This document shows, one piece after another, positions 32,572 to 41,317 of a DNA stretch of 64,000 nt. The DNA lies in NCBI RefSeq assembly GCF_014645195.1, contig NZ_BMLK01000007.1, positions 62,001-126,000 on the forward strand, in the 5' to 3' direction. How positions within the stretch are numbered: the stretch's first letter is position 1; each line of letters begins with the position of its first letter. Source of the stretch: Novosphingobium indicum. GTDB taxonomy: Bacteria; Pseudomonadota; Alphaproteobacteria; Sphingomonadales; Sphingomonadaceae. A model generated the notes under the pieces. The model saw only the letters and a program-made list of their open reading frames with translations, made no database searches and was not told the DNA's origin. The translations under genes were made by a program, and so were the position numbers.

Positions 32572-33249
32572 ATGACCGAGACAAACCAGCCGATGCGCGT
32601 CGGCATCATTCCCGTTACCCCGCTGCAGCAGAACTGCTCGCTGATCTGGTGCACGAAGACCATGCGCGGTGCGCTTGTCGATCCCGGCGGCGATCTGCCC
32701 AAGCTGAAGCAGGCGCTGGAAAAGACCGGTGTGACGCTGGAGAAAATCCTCGTCACCCACGGACATCTTGATCACTGCGGACAGGCCGGCGTTCTGGCCA
32801 AGGAAATGGGTGTGCCCATTGAAGGGCCGCAGGAAGAAGACCGTTTCTGGATCGCGCAGCTGGACGATGATGGCCCGCGCTGGAACATGGAGGCGCATAC
32901 CTTCGAGCCCGACCGCTGGCTTGAGGATGGCGACAAGGTGACTGTGGGTGAGCTGGAGCTCGACGTCGTCCATTGTCCCGGGCACACGCCGGGCCATGTG
33001 ATCTTCCACCATGGTCCCAGCCAATTCGCGATCGTCGGCGACGTTCTGTTTCAGGGTGGTATCGGCCGCTGGGATTTCCCGCGCGGCAATCTGCAGGACC
33101 TGCTCGATTCGATCACCAAGAAACTCTGGCCGCTTGGCGATGATGTGACTTTCGTGCCGGGGCACGGCCCGGTGAGCACCTTCGGCGACGAGCGCCGAAC
33201 CAATCCTTACGTGAGCGATGCGGCGATCAAGCGCGGTCTGCCCGTCTAG
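32572..33249 (+). CDS. Metallo-beta-lactamase-fold hydrolase (glyoxalase II-like)
   Basis: The 225-residue product has the MBL metal motif THGHLDHCGQ and later metal ligands in HCPGHTPGHVIFHH, GDVLFQGGIGRWD and VPGHGP. This set (HxHxDH, H, D, H) fits the YcbL/GloB-like group that hydrolyses thioesters such as S-lactoylglutathione, but the substrate is not fixed by sequence. The ATG at 32572 follows GGGGAC. Its stop overlaps the stop of the convergent MAPEG gene within CTAG. Confidence 0.92.
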   Translation: MTETNQPMRVGIIPVTPLQQNCSLIWCTKTMRGALVDPGGDLPKLKQALEKTGVTLEKILVTHGHLDHCGQAGVLAKEMGVPIEGPQEEDRFWIAQLDDDGPRWNMEAHTFEPDRWLEDGDKVTVGELELDVVHCPGHTPGHVIFHHGPSQFAIVGDVLFQGGIGRWDFPRGNLQDLLDSITKKLWPLGDDVTFVPGHGPVSTFGDERRTNPYVSDAAIKRGLPV

Positions 33250-33638
33250 AAGCGCGCCAGGGCGATCAGAACGGCAATGACAGAAAGCCCGAGCAGGGTG
33301 AGCGCCGTAACCAGGAAGCCGACCGCGCGCAGCGGATTTGATTCGGCGTTGTCCATGCCGAAAGCATGGCTGATGCGCGCCAGCATATAAACCGACCCGA
33401 CGATGGCGAGCCATGTGCCGCCTTTACCCGTCATCTCGATCACAGCGATGAGGATGAGGACGAAGGGCGTGTTCTCGACGAAGTTGGCCTGCGCTCTCAT
33501 GCGTTGCATCAACAGCGGGTTGCCGCCGTCGCCATGCAGGATCTTGGCGTTGTAGCGCAGCTTGCCGGCACGGAAGGCCAGCCATATGTTCATTATGGCC
33601 GCTGCTGCGGCAAGGCTCAGTGTCGTCTGCAGAATCAT
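33246..33638 (-). CDS. MAPEG-family membrane protein
   Basis: The 130-residue product has four membrane helices and the MAPEG signature: FRAGKLRYNAKILHGDGGNPLLMQRMRAQANFVENTPFVLIL (R-x-x-A-x-x-N-x-x-E-x-x-P). Microsomal glutathione transferases and the YecN-like bacterial relatives share this fold and act on lipophilic substrates with glutathione. The start at 33638 is preceded by AGGGGAG; an ATG 33 bases upstream is possible. It is convergent with the MBL hydrolase, a possible glutathione-thioester enzyme. Confidence 0.9.
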   Translation of the reverse strand: MILQTTLSLAAAAAIMNIWLAFRAGKLRYNAKILHGDGGNPLLMQRMRAQANFVENTPFVLILIAVIEMTGKGGTWLAIVGSVYMLARISHAFGMDNAESNPLRAVGFLVTALTLLGLSVIAVLIALARF

Positions 33639-33800
33639 TATGGTGGTCTCCCCTGGGGCAGGAGAGTTCATGGGACAGGCACGAACGGGTTGCAACTCGT
33701 CAGAAATCGGGTATAGGCGCGCCTTCGCAAGCCGCCGTGTCCGCCAACGGTCACCGGCGGCATTTTTGACATAATTGCATTTTCAGGAACAGGTGCCGAA

Positions 33801-33980
33801 ATGGCTGTCCCTAAGAGAAAAACGTCCCCGTCCCGTCGGGGCATGCGCCGCAGCCACGATGCCCTCAAGGCTGAAGCGTTCCACGAGTGCTCGAATTGTG
33901 GCGAGCTGAAGCGCCCGCACAACCTCTGCAACGCTTGCGGCCACTACAACGGTCGTGAAATCGTTGCAGTCGAGATCTAA
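33801..33980 (+). CDS. rpmF: 50S ribosomal protein L32
   Basis: The 59-residue product [23 protein letters not shown]... is an obvious L32, with the zinc-ribbon CxxC pairs in [21 protein letters not shown] intact. It starts 41 bases before plsX, the classical rpmF-plsX-fabH order, coupling ribosome and fatty-acid synthesis genes. AGG about eight bases before the ATG serves as ribosome binding site. Confidence 0.97.
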   Translation: MAVPKRKTSPSRRGMRRSHDALKAEAFHECSNCGELKRPHNLCNACGHYNGREIVAVEI

Positions 33981-34021
33981 GACCACCAAAGTCTTAGCAT
34001 TTCGAGTTTCGGAGAGAGCCC

Positions 34022-35083
34022 ATGAGTTTGCCGCGTATCGCCGTTGACGCGATGGGCGGCGATGAGGGCGTGCGCGTCATGATCGAAGGCGCCGCGCTTG
34101 CGCGCCGTCGGCACGACCAGTTCAAGTTCCTGCTGGTTGGGGACGAGCCGCGGATCGAGGCCGCGCTCGAAAAACACCCGAACCTGCGGGCCAGCTCCGA
34201 AATCCTGCACACCGACGACGTCATCAGCGGTGAGGACAAGCCGAGTCAGGCTCTTCGCCGCGCCAAGACGACGTCGATGGGGCGCGCGATTCAGGCAGTG
34301 AAGAACGGCGATGCCGGCGCAGCTGTCAGTGCCGGCAATACCGGCGCGCTGATGGCGATTGCCAAGCTGACGCTGCGGACCATGCCGGGCATCGATCGTC
34401 CTGCGCTGGCGGCTCTGCTGCCGACGCTGGGCGATAATGACGTCATCATGCTCGATCTCGGTGCCAACACCGAGTGCGACAGCCGCAACCTCGTGCAGTT
34501 TGCCATCATGGGCTCGGCCTATGCCCGCGTTGCCACCGGGCGCAAAGAGCCGCGTGTGCGCTTGCTCAATATCGGTACCGAGGAAATCAAGGGTACCGAC
34601 CTGCTCCGCGATGCGGCGGCAACGTTGAAAGGGGCGGCCGAGGATCTCGCAATTTCTTTCGACGGCTTCACCGAAGCGGACAAGATGTGCCGCGGCGACG
34701 TTGATGTCGTCGTCACCGACGGATTTTCCGGAAATATTGCGCTCAAGGCTGTAGAAGGTACCGCTCGCTTCGTGGGCGACCTCCTGCGCCGCAGTTTCGC
34801 CAGTTCCCTGCGCTCGAAGATCGGCTTTCTGATCTCGCGCCCGGCGACGGAACTGCTCAAGCATCACCTCGACCCCAATAATCATAACGGCGCCGTCTTC
34901 CTTGGCCTCAATGGCATTGTCGTGAAGAGTCATGGCGGAGCCAATGCCGCAGGTGTGGCCAATGCCGTAGCGGTTACCGCACGGCTTCTGGAGGAAAACG
35001 TGACCGAGCGCATTACTGCAGACCTTGCCCGTGTGGGCGGGGAATCCTGGCGCATGCCGCGCCCGCAGGAAGAACGCGCCTGA
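34022..35083 (+). CDS. plsX: Phosphate acyltransferase PlsX
   Basis: The 353-residue product begins [24 protein letters not shown], the PlsX start, and carries [35 protein letters not shown] and [15 protein letters not shown]. It makes acyl-phosphate from acyl-ACP for phospholipid synthesis (with PlsY). The stop overlaps the fabH ATG (TGATG). Confidence 0.97.
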   Translation: MSLPRIAVDAMGGDEGVRVMIEGAALARRRHDQFKFLLVGDEPRIEAALEKHPNLRASSEILHTDDVISGEDKPSQALRRAKTTSMGRAIQAVKNGDAGAAVSAGNTGALMAIAKLTLRTMPGIDRPALAALLPTLGDNDVIMLDLGANTECDSRNLVQFAIMGSAYARVATGRKEPRVRLLNIGTEEIKGTDLLRDAAATLKGAAEDLAISFDGFTEADKMCRGDVDVVVTDGFSGNIALKAVEGTARFVGDLLRRSFASSLRSKIGFLISRPATELLKHHLDPNNHNGAVFLGLNGIVVKSHGGANAAGVANAVAVTARLLEENVTERITADLARVGGESWRMPRPQEERA

Positions 35084-36051
35084 TGTTGCGGTCGGTTCTT
35101 CTCGGCACCGGTTCTGCGCTTCCGCGGCGCGCCGTCAGCAATGCCGAACTCGCTGAGCGTGTCGATACCAATGACGAATGGATCGTAGAGCGGACCGGTA
35201 TTTCCAACCGCTACGTCGCCGAGCCTGACGAGACGACATCCACTCTCGCAACCGAAGCAGCGCAGAAGGCGATCGAGGCCGCCGGTATCGAGGCTTCGTC
35301 GATCGATCTGATCGTGCTGGCCACGGCAACCCCGGACCAGACCTTTCCGGCAACCGCAACTATCGTTCAGAACAACCTTGGGTGCCGCGGGGGGATCGCC
35401 TTCGACGTCGCCGCGGTCTGCTCGGGCTTTCTCTATGCCATGGGCGTGGTCGATTCGATGCTGCGCAGCGGAATGGCAAAACGCGCGCTGGTTATCGGCT
35501 CGGAAACTTTCAGCCGCATTCTCGACTGGGAAGATCGCACCACGTGCGTGCTCTTCGGCGATGGCGCCGGTGCCGTCGTGCTCGAAGCGCAGGAGCAGGA
35601 AGGCGACAAGCCGCGCGGCGTTCTTGCGACTCGCCTCCATGCCGATGGTGCGCACAACGAACTGCTCTATGTCGATGGTGGCCCCTCGACGACGGGAACA
35701 GTCGGCAAGCTGCGCATGCGCGGGCGCGAAGTTTTTCGCCACGCTGTCGTCAATCTGGCTGAAGTTCTCAAAGAAGTCATTGAAGAAGCAGGGCTTTCTA
35801 TCTCTGACATCGACTGGCTCGTGCCGCATCAGGCCAATGCCCGTATCCTTGATGCCACTGCCAAGAAGCTCAGCCTCCCGCCGGAAAAGGTGGTGATGAC
35901 GGTGGGGCAGCACGCCAACACTTCGGCGGCTTCGGTCCCGTTGGCTCTCGATCAGGCCGTCCGCGACGGCCGGATCGTTCAAGGCGACCTTGTTATGTTG
36001 GAGGCAATGGGCGGCGGATTTACATGGGGCGCCTGCCTGATACGCATGTAA
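35083..36051 (+). CDS. fabH: 3-oxoacyl-ACP synthase III
   Basis: The 322-residue product has the FabH catalytic triad: Cys in [14 protein letters not shown], His in [11 protein letters not shown] and Asn in [13 protein letters not shown]. It starts fatty-acid synthesis by condensing acetyl-CoA with malonyl-ACP. It overlaps plsX by one base. An AT-rich intergenic stretch with an 18-bp palindrome separates it from ihfA. Confidence 0.97.
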   Translation: MLRSVLLGTGSALPRRAVSNAELAERVDTNDEWIVERTGISNRYVAEPDETTSTLATEAAQKAIEAAGIEASSIDLIVLATATPDQTFPATATIVQNNLGCRGGIAFDVAAVCSGFLYAMGVVDSMLRSGMAKRALVIGSETFSRILDWEDRTTCVLFGDGAGAVVLEAQEQEGDKPRGVLATRLHADGAHNELLYVDGGPSTTGTVGKLRMRGREVFRHAVVNLAEVLKEVIEEAGLSISDIDWLVPHQANARILDATAKKLSLPPEKVVMTVGQHANTSAASVPLALDQAVRDGRIVQGDLVMLEAMGGGFTWGACLIRM

Positions 36052-36074
36052 ATTCATGCTCCGAAAAATATTTA

Positions 36075-36092
36075 AAGTGTAATATTGCACTT
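36075..36092. promoter_or_regulatory. AT-rich near-perfect palindrome upstream of ihfA
   Basis: AAGTGTAATATTGCACTT is an 18-base palindrome with a single mismatched pair, centred on AATATT, in the 114-base fabH-ihfA gap. It lies about 75 bases before the ihfA start, as expected for an operator or a nucleoid-protein site. No known regulator motif is matched with confidence. Confidence 0.45.
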
Positions 36093-36165
36093 AGCATTGC
36101 TTTTCCTTCATATTTTCATATGATCGTTCACAGGGGACTGCGCACGATAGGGGATTGCGGGCTTG

Positions 36166-36462
36166 ATGCGCTCCACGGATACATTGACAAGGGCCGAGAT
36201 TGCGGAAGCAATCCACAGAAAGCTTGGGCTTTCCAGGTCTGAATCACTTGCGATGGTGGAGGCTATTCTCCAGCATATGACGCAGGCCCTGAGTGACGGT
36301 GAAAACGTCAAGATTTCGGGGTTCGGAACTTTTTTGCTTCGCGACAAGGGAGAGCGGGTCGGCCGTAATCCCAAGACGGGTGTAGAAGTTCCGATCACGC
36401 CCCGGCGCGTCATGACGTTCCGCGCCAGTCAGATGCTCAAGGACCGTATCGCCGGAAGCTGA
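36166..36462 (+). CDS. ihfA: Integration host factor alpha subunit
   Basis: The 98-residue product ([35 protein letters not shown]) is an HU/IHF fold protein; [41 protein letters not shown] includes the DNA-intercalating arm with its proline. IHF bends DNA as a heterodimer with IhfB. Position after fabH and before a MerR-type gene is the usual alphaproteobacterial order. A TTG one codon upstream is an alternative start. Confidence 0.96.
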   Translation: MRSTDTLTRAEIAEAIHRKLGLSRSESLAMVEAILQHMTQALSDGENVKISGFGTFLLRDKGERVGRNPKTGVEVPITPRRVMTFRASQMLKDRIAGS

Positions 36463-36476
36463 TTGCCGGAGGAACG

Positions 36477-36857
36477 ATGAGCGCAATGCCCGAGAATCCC
36501 GCGTTTGACGACGGGAAAGCCCCAGATGCGTTGCGCACGATTGGCGAAGTCGCCCGGGCGCTCGGTATCAAGCAACATGTCCTGCGATACTGGGAAGAGC
36601 AGTTCCCGGCTCTCGAACCGATCAAGCGCAGCGGTGGCCGTCGGTATTACCGGCCACAGGACGTAGCGCTGATCGCCGAGATCGATCGTCTGGTGCACCG
36701 CGAGGGTTACACCTTGCGCGGTGCGTGCAAAGCGATCTCATCATCGGACAAGCCCGAGCAGAGCTTTGCGGATACCGGGGATGCTCCGCTTGCGAACCTC
36801 ATTGATGATCTGGCAGCGATTCGTCGGGATCTTGCCAAAGCGCTTGCCGGCGCCTGA
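36477..36857 (+). CDS. MerR-family transcriptional regulator
   Basis: The 126-residue product has a MerR winged helix: RTIGEVARALGIKQHVLRYWEEQFPALEPIKRSGGRRYYRPQDVALI, then a short helical tail with no metal-binding cysteines. The ATG is preceded by AGGAACG. It follows ihfA by 14 bases and is a standard member of this cluster in alphaproteobacteria. Its target is not known to me. Confidence 0.92.
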   Translation: MSAMPENPAFDDGKAPDALRTIGEVARALGIKQHVLRYWEEQFPALEPIKRSGGRRYYRPQDVALIAEIDRLVHREGYTLRGACKAISSSDKPEQSFADTGDAPLANLIDDLAAIRRDLAKALAGA

Positions 36858-36862
36858 CTTCG

Positions 36863-37408
36863 TCAGTCGATGGCAGCCGGGCCCAGCGCCGGGTCTAGGT
36901 CGCGGGGCCGGACGAGGTGCGTAAGCGTGCCGCAGCTTTCTTCCAGGTCGGACCAGTGGTCGATGTCGAGCTGGAGCACGGCATAGGCAGCGGTCGGGAA
37001 TTTCTCTTCCACGATATCGCGTAGCGGGCTGGTGCCGTCGTCTGGCACGAGATCGAAGATAAGATCTTCCAGGCCCGGATTGTGACCGATCAGGATGATC
37101 GAGGCGGGGTCGCCTTCCTGTTCGCGCAAAACGTCCATCAGGGTCGCGGAATTGGCGAGATAGATGCGGCGGTCCCAAGTGATCGGCGGTGTCTCTCCTG
37201 CCGCTTCACCGGCCAGTTCGATGGTCTGCGTCACACGGACGGCGGGAGAGGCCAGGATACGCTTCCAGCCGATGGCGTGGTCGCGAATGTGCTTGCCCAT
37301 AATCGCTGCGCCTTTCCTGCCGCGCTTGTTCAGCGGACGGTCGAAGTCACGCAGGCGTGCATCGTTCCAGTCCGATTTGGCGTGGCGGAAAATTCCCAGC
37401 GTCTTCAT
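36863..37408 (-). CDS. SixA-like histidine phosphatase
   Basis: The 181-residue product starts MKTLGIFRHAKSDWNDARLRDFDRPLNKRGRKGA; RHAKSDW gives the phosphate-accepting His9 of the histidine phosphatase superfamily. The size and the DRPLNKRG motif fit the SixA branch (phosphohistidine phosphatase). It is convergent with the MerR gene, five bases between stops. Confidence 0.92.
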   Translation of the reverse strand: MKTLGIFRHAKSDWNDARLRDFDRPLNKRGRKGAAIMGKHIRDHAIGWKRILASPAVRVTQTIELAGEAAGETPPITWDRRIYLANSATLMDVLREQEGDPASIILIGHNPGLEDLIFDLVPDDGTSPLRDIVEEKFPTAAYAVLQLDIDHWSDLEESCGTLTHLVRPRDLDPALGPAAID

Positions 37409-37439
37409 TCTGGCAGGCTACTCTCGGCGTAGGAGGAAA

Positions 37440-40157
37440 TCAGAACAGCGGACGGGCGTTTTCGCCCTCGTGGTCGCTTTCCCCTGAAGCATGGGCGGCC
37501 ACGCGCTGTAAAGCCTCCTCCAGAGAAATCCGCCGGATCGGCGTGCCTTCAGGGAAGGCGCTGAGCAGCCTTGAGGGGAAGGCGGAAGAAAGAACCACGA
37601 AGTGTCCATGGTCATCCTTGCTGCGGATCAGGCGCCCGAAAGCCTGCGCAAGCCGGGCGCGGATGATCGTGTCGTCGTAGCTTCCTCCGCCGCCAGCGAG
37701 GCGGCGCGCGCGGTGCAGAATCGAGGGGCGCGGCCACGGAACCTGCTCCATCACCACCAGACGCAAGGAATGGCCGGGGACGTCGACACCGTCGCGCAGG
37801 GCATCTGTGCCTAGAAGCGAGGCGGCAGGGTCGTCGCGGAAGATGTCGACCAGTGTGCCGGTGTCGATCGGGTCGACATGCTGCGCATAGAGGGGTAGTC
37901 CGGCACGAGCGAGCCGGTCGGCTATGCGACCATGAACTGCGCGCAAACGGCGGATCGCCGTGAACAGGCCCAGCGCGCCGCCGCCCGATGCCTCGATCAG
38001 TCGGGCATAGGCTGCGGCCAGCGATGGAATGTCGCCGCGCGGCACATCGGTGACGATCAACACTTCTGCCTGCGCGGCATAATCGAAAGGGCTGTCCTGC
38101 GCGGTAAGGTGCGGCATCACGCCGATATGCTCGGCACCGGAACGGGCAATCGCCTTGCCCCAGTCGTCGCCGTCGCGCAGCGTGGCGGAGGTCATGATCA
38201 CCCCGTGTGCGGGCTCGAGCACGACCTTGGCGAAAGGCTTCATCGGATCGAGCCAGCGGCGGTGAATACCGATATCGTATTCGCGCGCTTCGGATCGGTC
38301 GACAGCCAGCCAGTCGACATATTCCGGATCGGCAGGGCCGCCGAGCCTTTCAAGCAGAGCTTCCCATCCGGCCAGAGTATCGATGCGCCACGACAGCGAG
38401 TGCCGAGCCCCTTCGAGGCGCGCACGTCCGGTTCCGTCGAGCCAGTCTGGCGGGTCCTCAAGCAAGGCTTCTAGCCGGACGCCGAGCCGGATCAGCGGCT
38501 GACGCAAGTCGGCCAGTGCCTCACGAGCGGCCTGGGCGATCTCGATGAAGGCGCCGTCGAGCCCGGCGGCTTCGGTTTCGAGGCCGTAGCCGGCTTCCTG
38601 TCCGCCGCTTTCATCGCGCGCGTAGACTGTGGCGCGGACGGCGGCGAGCAGTTCCTCTAACGGCCCCCAGGGAGCGCCCTCGACAATGCGCTGCATCCAG
38701 CTGTCCCCGGGCAGCGCTTCGGCGGCGGCGCGCGCGGCGGTGATGGCTTTGCTGCCGGCTTCGTCATAGCTGACGATATCGGCAAGCCGGGCGGACAGGC
38801 CACGCCGGCGCCCGCGCGAGGCCTTTTCCGGGCCGATGACCCAGCGGCGCAGTTCGATCGTCTCCGTTCCGCTCAGTGCAGCGGCAAATGTGGAATCGGC
38901 GGCGTCGAAGACGTGATGGCCCTCGTCGAAGACAATGCGTGTGGGGCGTGCCGCCACGTCGCGCCCGCGTGCGGCATTGACCATGACCAGCGCATGGTTG
39001 GCGATCACCAGATCGGCACCGGCACTGGCGCGCGAGGCGCGTTCGATGAAGCACTTCCGGTAGTGGGGACACCCGGCATAGACGCATTCGCCGCGCCGGT
39101 CGGTCAGCGAGGTGATGCCGCGCTGGCGGAACAATGTGCCGAGCCAGCCGGGCAGATCGCCGCCGATCATGTCGCCGTCGCGCGAATAGGCTGCCCATCG
39201 GGCAACGAGCTGGGCAAGGATTGCCGCCCGTCCGGCAAAGCCGCCTTGCAGCGCATCTTCGAGGTTGAGCAGGCAAAGATAGTTCTCGCGGCCCTTGCGC
39301 ACGACTACGGGGCGACTGCCGTCGCTGCGCCGCTCGGGCCAGGCGCGGCGGCTTTCCTGCCGGAGCTGGCGCTGCAGGGCCTTGGTGTAGGTCGATACCC
39401 ACACCGTGCCGCCGGCTTCGTTGCTCCACAACGAGGCAGGGGCGAGGTAGCCCAACGTCTTGCCGATGCCAGTGCCCGCCTGCGCCAGCAGCAGGCGCGG
39501 GTTTCCGGATTTCTCCCGCGGCTCGAAGGCGTAAGTGGCATCGGCCGCGTAGGCGCGCTGTCCGGGACGCTGTTCGGCGCCGCTGCCGGTCAGGTCCTCC
39601 AGCCGGTGCAGCACGGCGTCCTTGTCGAGAAAGACCTGGCGCGGTTGCGGATGGTCAGGGCTTTCCTCCCATTCGGGCAGGCGCGAGAACAGCCAGCGTT
39701 CGGCGCGCTGAGGCTTGGCAATGCGCCCGGTGAGCAGCGTCGCCCAGGGCCAGCGCATCCGCACCAGCGACTGCAGCGCGGTCCATGCGCCTTCGCGTTC
39801 CAGCCATTCCTCGGACTCGCAGGTTTCGAGCAAGGCACCGGCGGCCTGCTGCAGGAGTTGCGGCACCTCCGCGTCTGCGCCGGGCTCGGGCAGATCGAGC
39901 GCATGGGCGAGGCCTTTGGGTGTCGGCACCACGAAACGTGCCGGATGCACGAAGGCGAAGAGTTCGAGCAGATCGAGCCCGGACAGATCGGGATAACCCA
40001 GCCGTGTCGCCACCAGCGGGGCATTGAGGATCAGCAAAGGCGTATCGGCGGCCGCCATCACGGCTCCGCCCTTGGAGACGGTGCGCGTGGAATCTGCATC
40101 GCGCAGCCAGCAGCCGCCGTGGCTGGCGTGAAGCGCGGGGATGGGAAGGGCGGCCAT
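37440..40157 (-). CDS. DinG/XPD-like iron-sulfur DNA helicase
   Basis: The 905-residue product is a superfamily 2 helicase. Walker A is AQAGTGIGKTLGYLAPA; Walker B/DEAH-box is FDEGHHVFDA; a cysteine set (ENYLCLL, then GECVYAGCPHYRKCFIE) matches the four [4Fe-4S] ligands of the DinG/XPD/RAD3 family. The C-terminal lobe has GTDALRDGVDVPGHSLRLVV and RLAQAFGRLIRS (motifs V and VI). An N-terminal region of about 215 residues is family-specific. DinG proteins unwind 5'-3' and resolve R-loops. No ribosome binding site precedes the ATG at 40157; an ATG at 40058 with AAGGGCGGAG is a possible shorter start. Confidence 0.92.
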   Translation of the reverse strand: MAALPIPALHASHGGCWLRDADSTRTVSKGGAVMAAADTPLLILNAPLVATRLGYPDLSGLDLLELFAFVHPARFVVPTPKGLAHALDLPEPGADAEVPQLLQQAAGALLETCESEEWLEREGAWTALQSLVRMRWPWATLLTGRIAKPQRAERWLFSRLPEWEESPDHPQPRQVFLDKDAVLHRLEDLTGSGAEQRPGQRAYAADATYAFEPREKSGNPRLLLAQAGTGIGKTLGYLAPASLWSNEAGGTVWVSTYTKALQRQLRQESRRAWPERRSDGSRPVVVRKGRENYLCLLNLEDALQGGFAGRAAILAQLVARWAAYSRDGDMIGGDLPGWLGTLFRQRGITSLTDRRGECVYAGCPHYRKCFIERASRASAGADLVIANHALVMVNAARGRDVAARPTRIVFDEGHHVFDAADSTFAAALSGTETIELRRWVIGPEKASRGRRRGLSARLADIVSYDEAGSKAITAARAAAEALPGDSWMQRIVEGAPWGPLEELLAAVRATVYARDESGGQEAGYGLETEAAGLDGAFIEIAQAAREALADLRQPLIRLGVRLEALLEDPPDWLDGTGRARLEGARHSLSWRIDTLAGWEALLERLGGPADPEYVDWLAVDRSEAREYDIGIHRRWLDPMKPFAKVVLEPAHGVIMTSATLRDGDDWGKAIARSGAEHIGVMPHLTAQDSPFDYAAQAEVLIVTDVPRGDIPSLAAAYARLIEASGGGALGLFTAIRRLRAVHGRIADRLARAGLPLYAQHVDPIDTGTLVDIFRDDPAASLLGTDALRDGVDVPGHSLRLVVMEQVPWPRPSILHRARRLAGGGGSYDDTIIRARLAQAFGRLIRSKDDHGHFVVLSSAFPSRLLSAFPEGTPIRRISLEEALQRVAAHASGESDHEGENARPLF

Positions 40158-40264
40158 GCCACGGTTTTAGAAGGCCGGGCGCGCGTTGGAAACGGCGCAA
40201 CAGCGGCCACTCACCCGAAAATTGCATTCTGATACAGTTTCAGGCCTTGCTTCGGATCATTCTA

Positions 40265-40291
40265 GATATATCTTAGAACCATCATAAGATA
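40265..40291. promoter_or_regulatory. Candidate PadR operator
   Basis: GATATATC (itself palindromic) overlaps an inverted repeat TATCTTA / TAAGATA with a nine-base spacer (40269-40291). It lies directly upstream of the padR start. Similar GATATATC-containing sites precede Gly-rich PadR genes in other bacteria as I recall, consistent with autoregulation. Confidence 0.5.
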
Positions 40292-40315
40292 GGAACATGA
40301 AAGACGAGGTATATG

Positions 40316-41014
40316 ATGTTCAATCACAAACGCGGACGCGGCGGCTGTGCCGAAGGCGAGGCTTTCGAATGCAGCGAATTCGGCGGAATGCGTGGCCGTC
40401 GCGGCCATCGTGGCGCTCGGGTCCGTGGCGGGTTCGGCGGCGGATGCGGTGGCTTTGACGAAGAGTTCGCAACCGGTCGTGGAATGGGGCCCGGTCGCGC
40501 CATGGGGCGGGGCGGAGGCCGTGGTCCCGGCATGCGCGGCGGTCGGCGCAAGCGGCTGTTTGACCAGGCCGAACTGCAGGCTCTTCTGCTGGCGCTGATC
40601 GTGGAGGCCCCGCGCCATGGCTATGACCTGATCCGCGAGATCGAGACCCTGTCTGGCGGTGACTACGCCCCGAGCCCCGGAGTGGTCTATCCGGCACTGA
40701 CCTACATGGAGGAGTCCGGGCTGATCGCCGTCATGGCCGACGAAAGTTCGCGCAAGTCCTACGAGGCGACCGAAGAGGGGCGTCAGCAGGCAGACGTCGA
40801 TGCCGAAAAGGCTGCCTTGCTCAAAGCGCGTCTGGCAGCCCTTGCCGAGCAGCGAGATCGCGTGGATCCTGCGCCTGTGCGGCGGGCCATGCAGGCGCTC
40901 AAGACAGCCGTGTTCGACCGTCTGAATCAGGGAGGTGCCGATCGCGAACTGACATTGCAGATCGCGGATGCCATCGACGAGGCAACCCGAAAGATCGAAA
41001 GGATCGAGTCGTGA
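40316..41014 (+). CDS. PadR-family regulator with Gly/Arg/Cys-rich N-terminus
   Basis: The 232-residue product has an 80-residue low-complexity start (FNHKRGRGGCAEGEAFECSE, then GFGGGCGG and GRGMGPGRAMGRGGGRG), followed by a PadR winged helix (FDQAELQALLLALIVEAPRHGYDLIREIETLSGGDYAPSPGVVYPALTYMEESGLI) and a helical dimerisation domain. The N-terminal cysteines and histidine might bind metal. Of two adjacent ATGs the second has better GAGG spacing. It overlaps the DUF2218 gene (GTGA), so the two are one unit. Confidence 0.92.
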   Translation: MFNHKRGRGGCAEGEAFECSEFGGMRGRRGHRGARVRGGFGGGCGGFDEEFATGRGMGPGRAMGRGGGRGPGMRGGRRKRLFDQAELQALLLALIVEAPRHGYDLIREIETLSGGDYAPSPGVVYPALTYMEESGLIAVMADESSRKSYEATEEGRQQADVDAEKAALLKARLAALAEQRDRVDPAPVRRAMQALKTAVFDRLNQGGADRELTLQIADAIDEATRKIERIES

Positions 41015-41310
41015 ACACGATCACTGCCAAAGTGAAAACCGAATCCGGCGGCAAGTACGTGCGCCAGTTGTGCAAACACTGGAGCCACAAGCTCGAAACC
41101 AGTGTCGATGGCGATCGCGGCACGGTGACTTTTCCGGCCGCCGTTGCGACGATGGACGCTGATGGCGAAGGCATCGCCATTGCCATCAGCGGTGAGGACA
41201 AGAGCGAAGTCGAAAGGCTGACCGATGTCGTGGCCAGCCATATCGACCGCTTTGCGTTCCGCGAAGCGCCGCTGACCTACGAATGGGCCTGGGCGCAAGC
41301 TGCGGGCTGA
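41011..41310 (+). CDS. DUF2218-family protein
   Basis: The 99-residue product starts at GTG overlapping the PadR stop. It contains KYVRQLCKHWSHKLETSVDGDRGTVTF and AIAISGEDKSEVERLTDVVASHIDRFAFREAPLTYEW, matching the DUF2218 pattern. In other genomes DUF2218 genes sit beside PadR and siderophore-interacting reductases, so a link to iron or heme metabolism is often proposed; that reductase is absent here. Confidence 0.85.
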   Translation: MNTITAKVKTESGGKYVRQLCKHWSHKLETSVDGDRGTVTFPAAVATMDADGEGIAIAISGEDKSEVERLTDVVASHIDRFAFREAPLTYEWAWAQAAG

Positions 41311-41317
41311 GAAAGTC

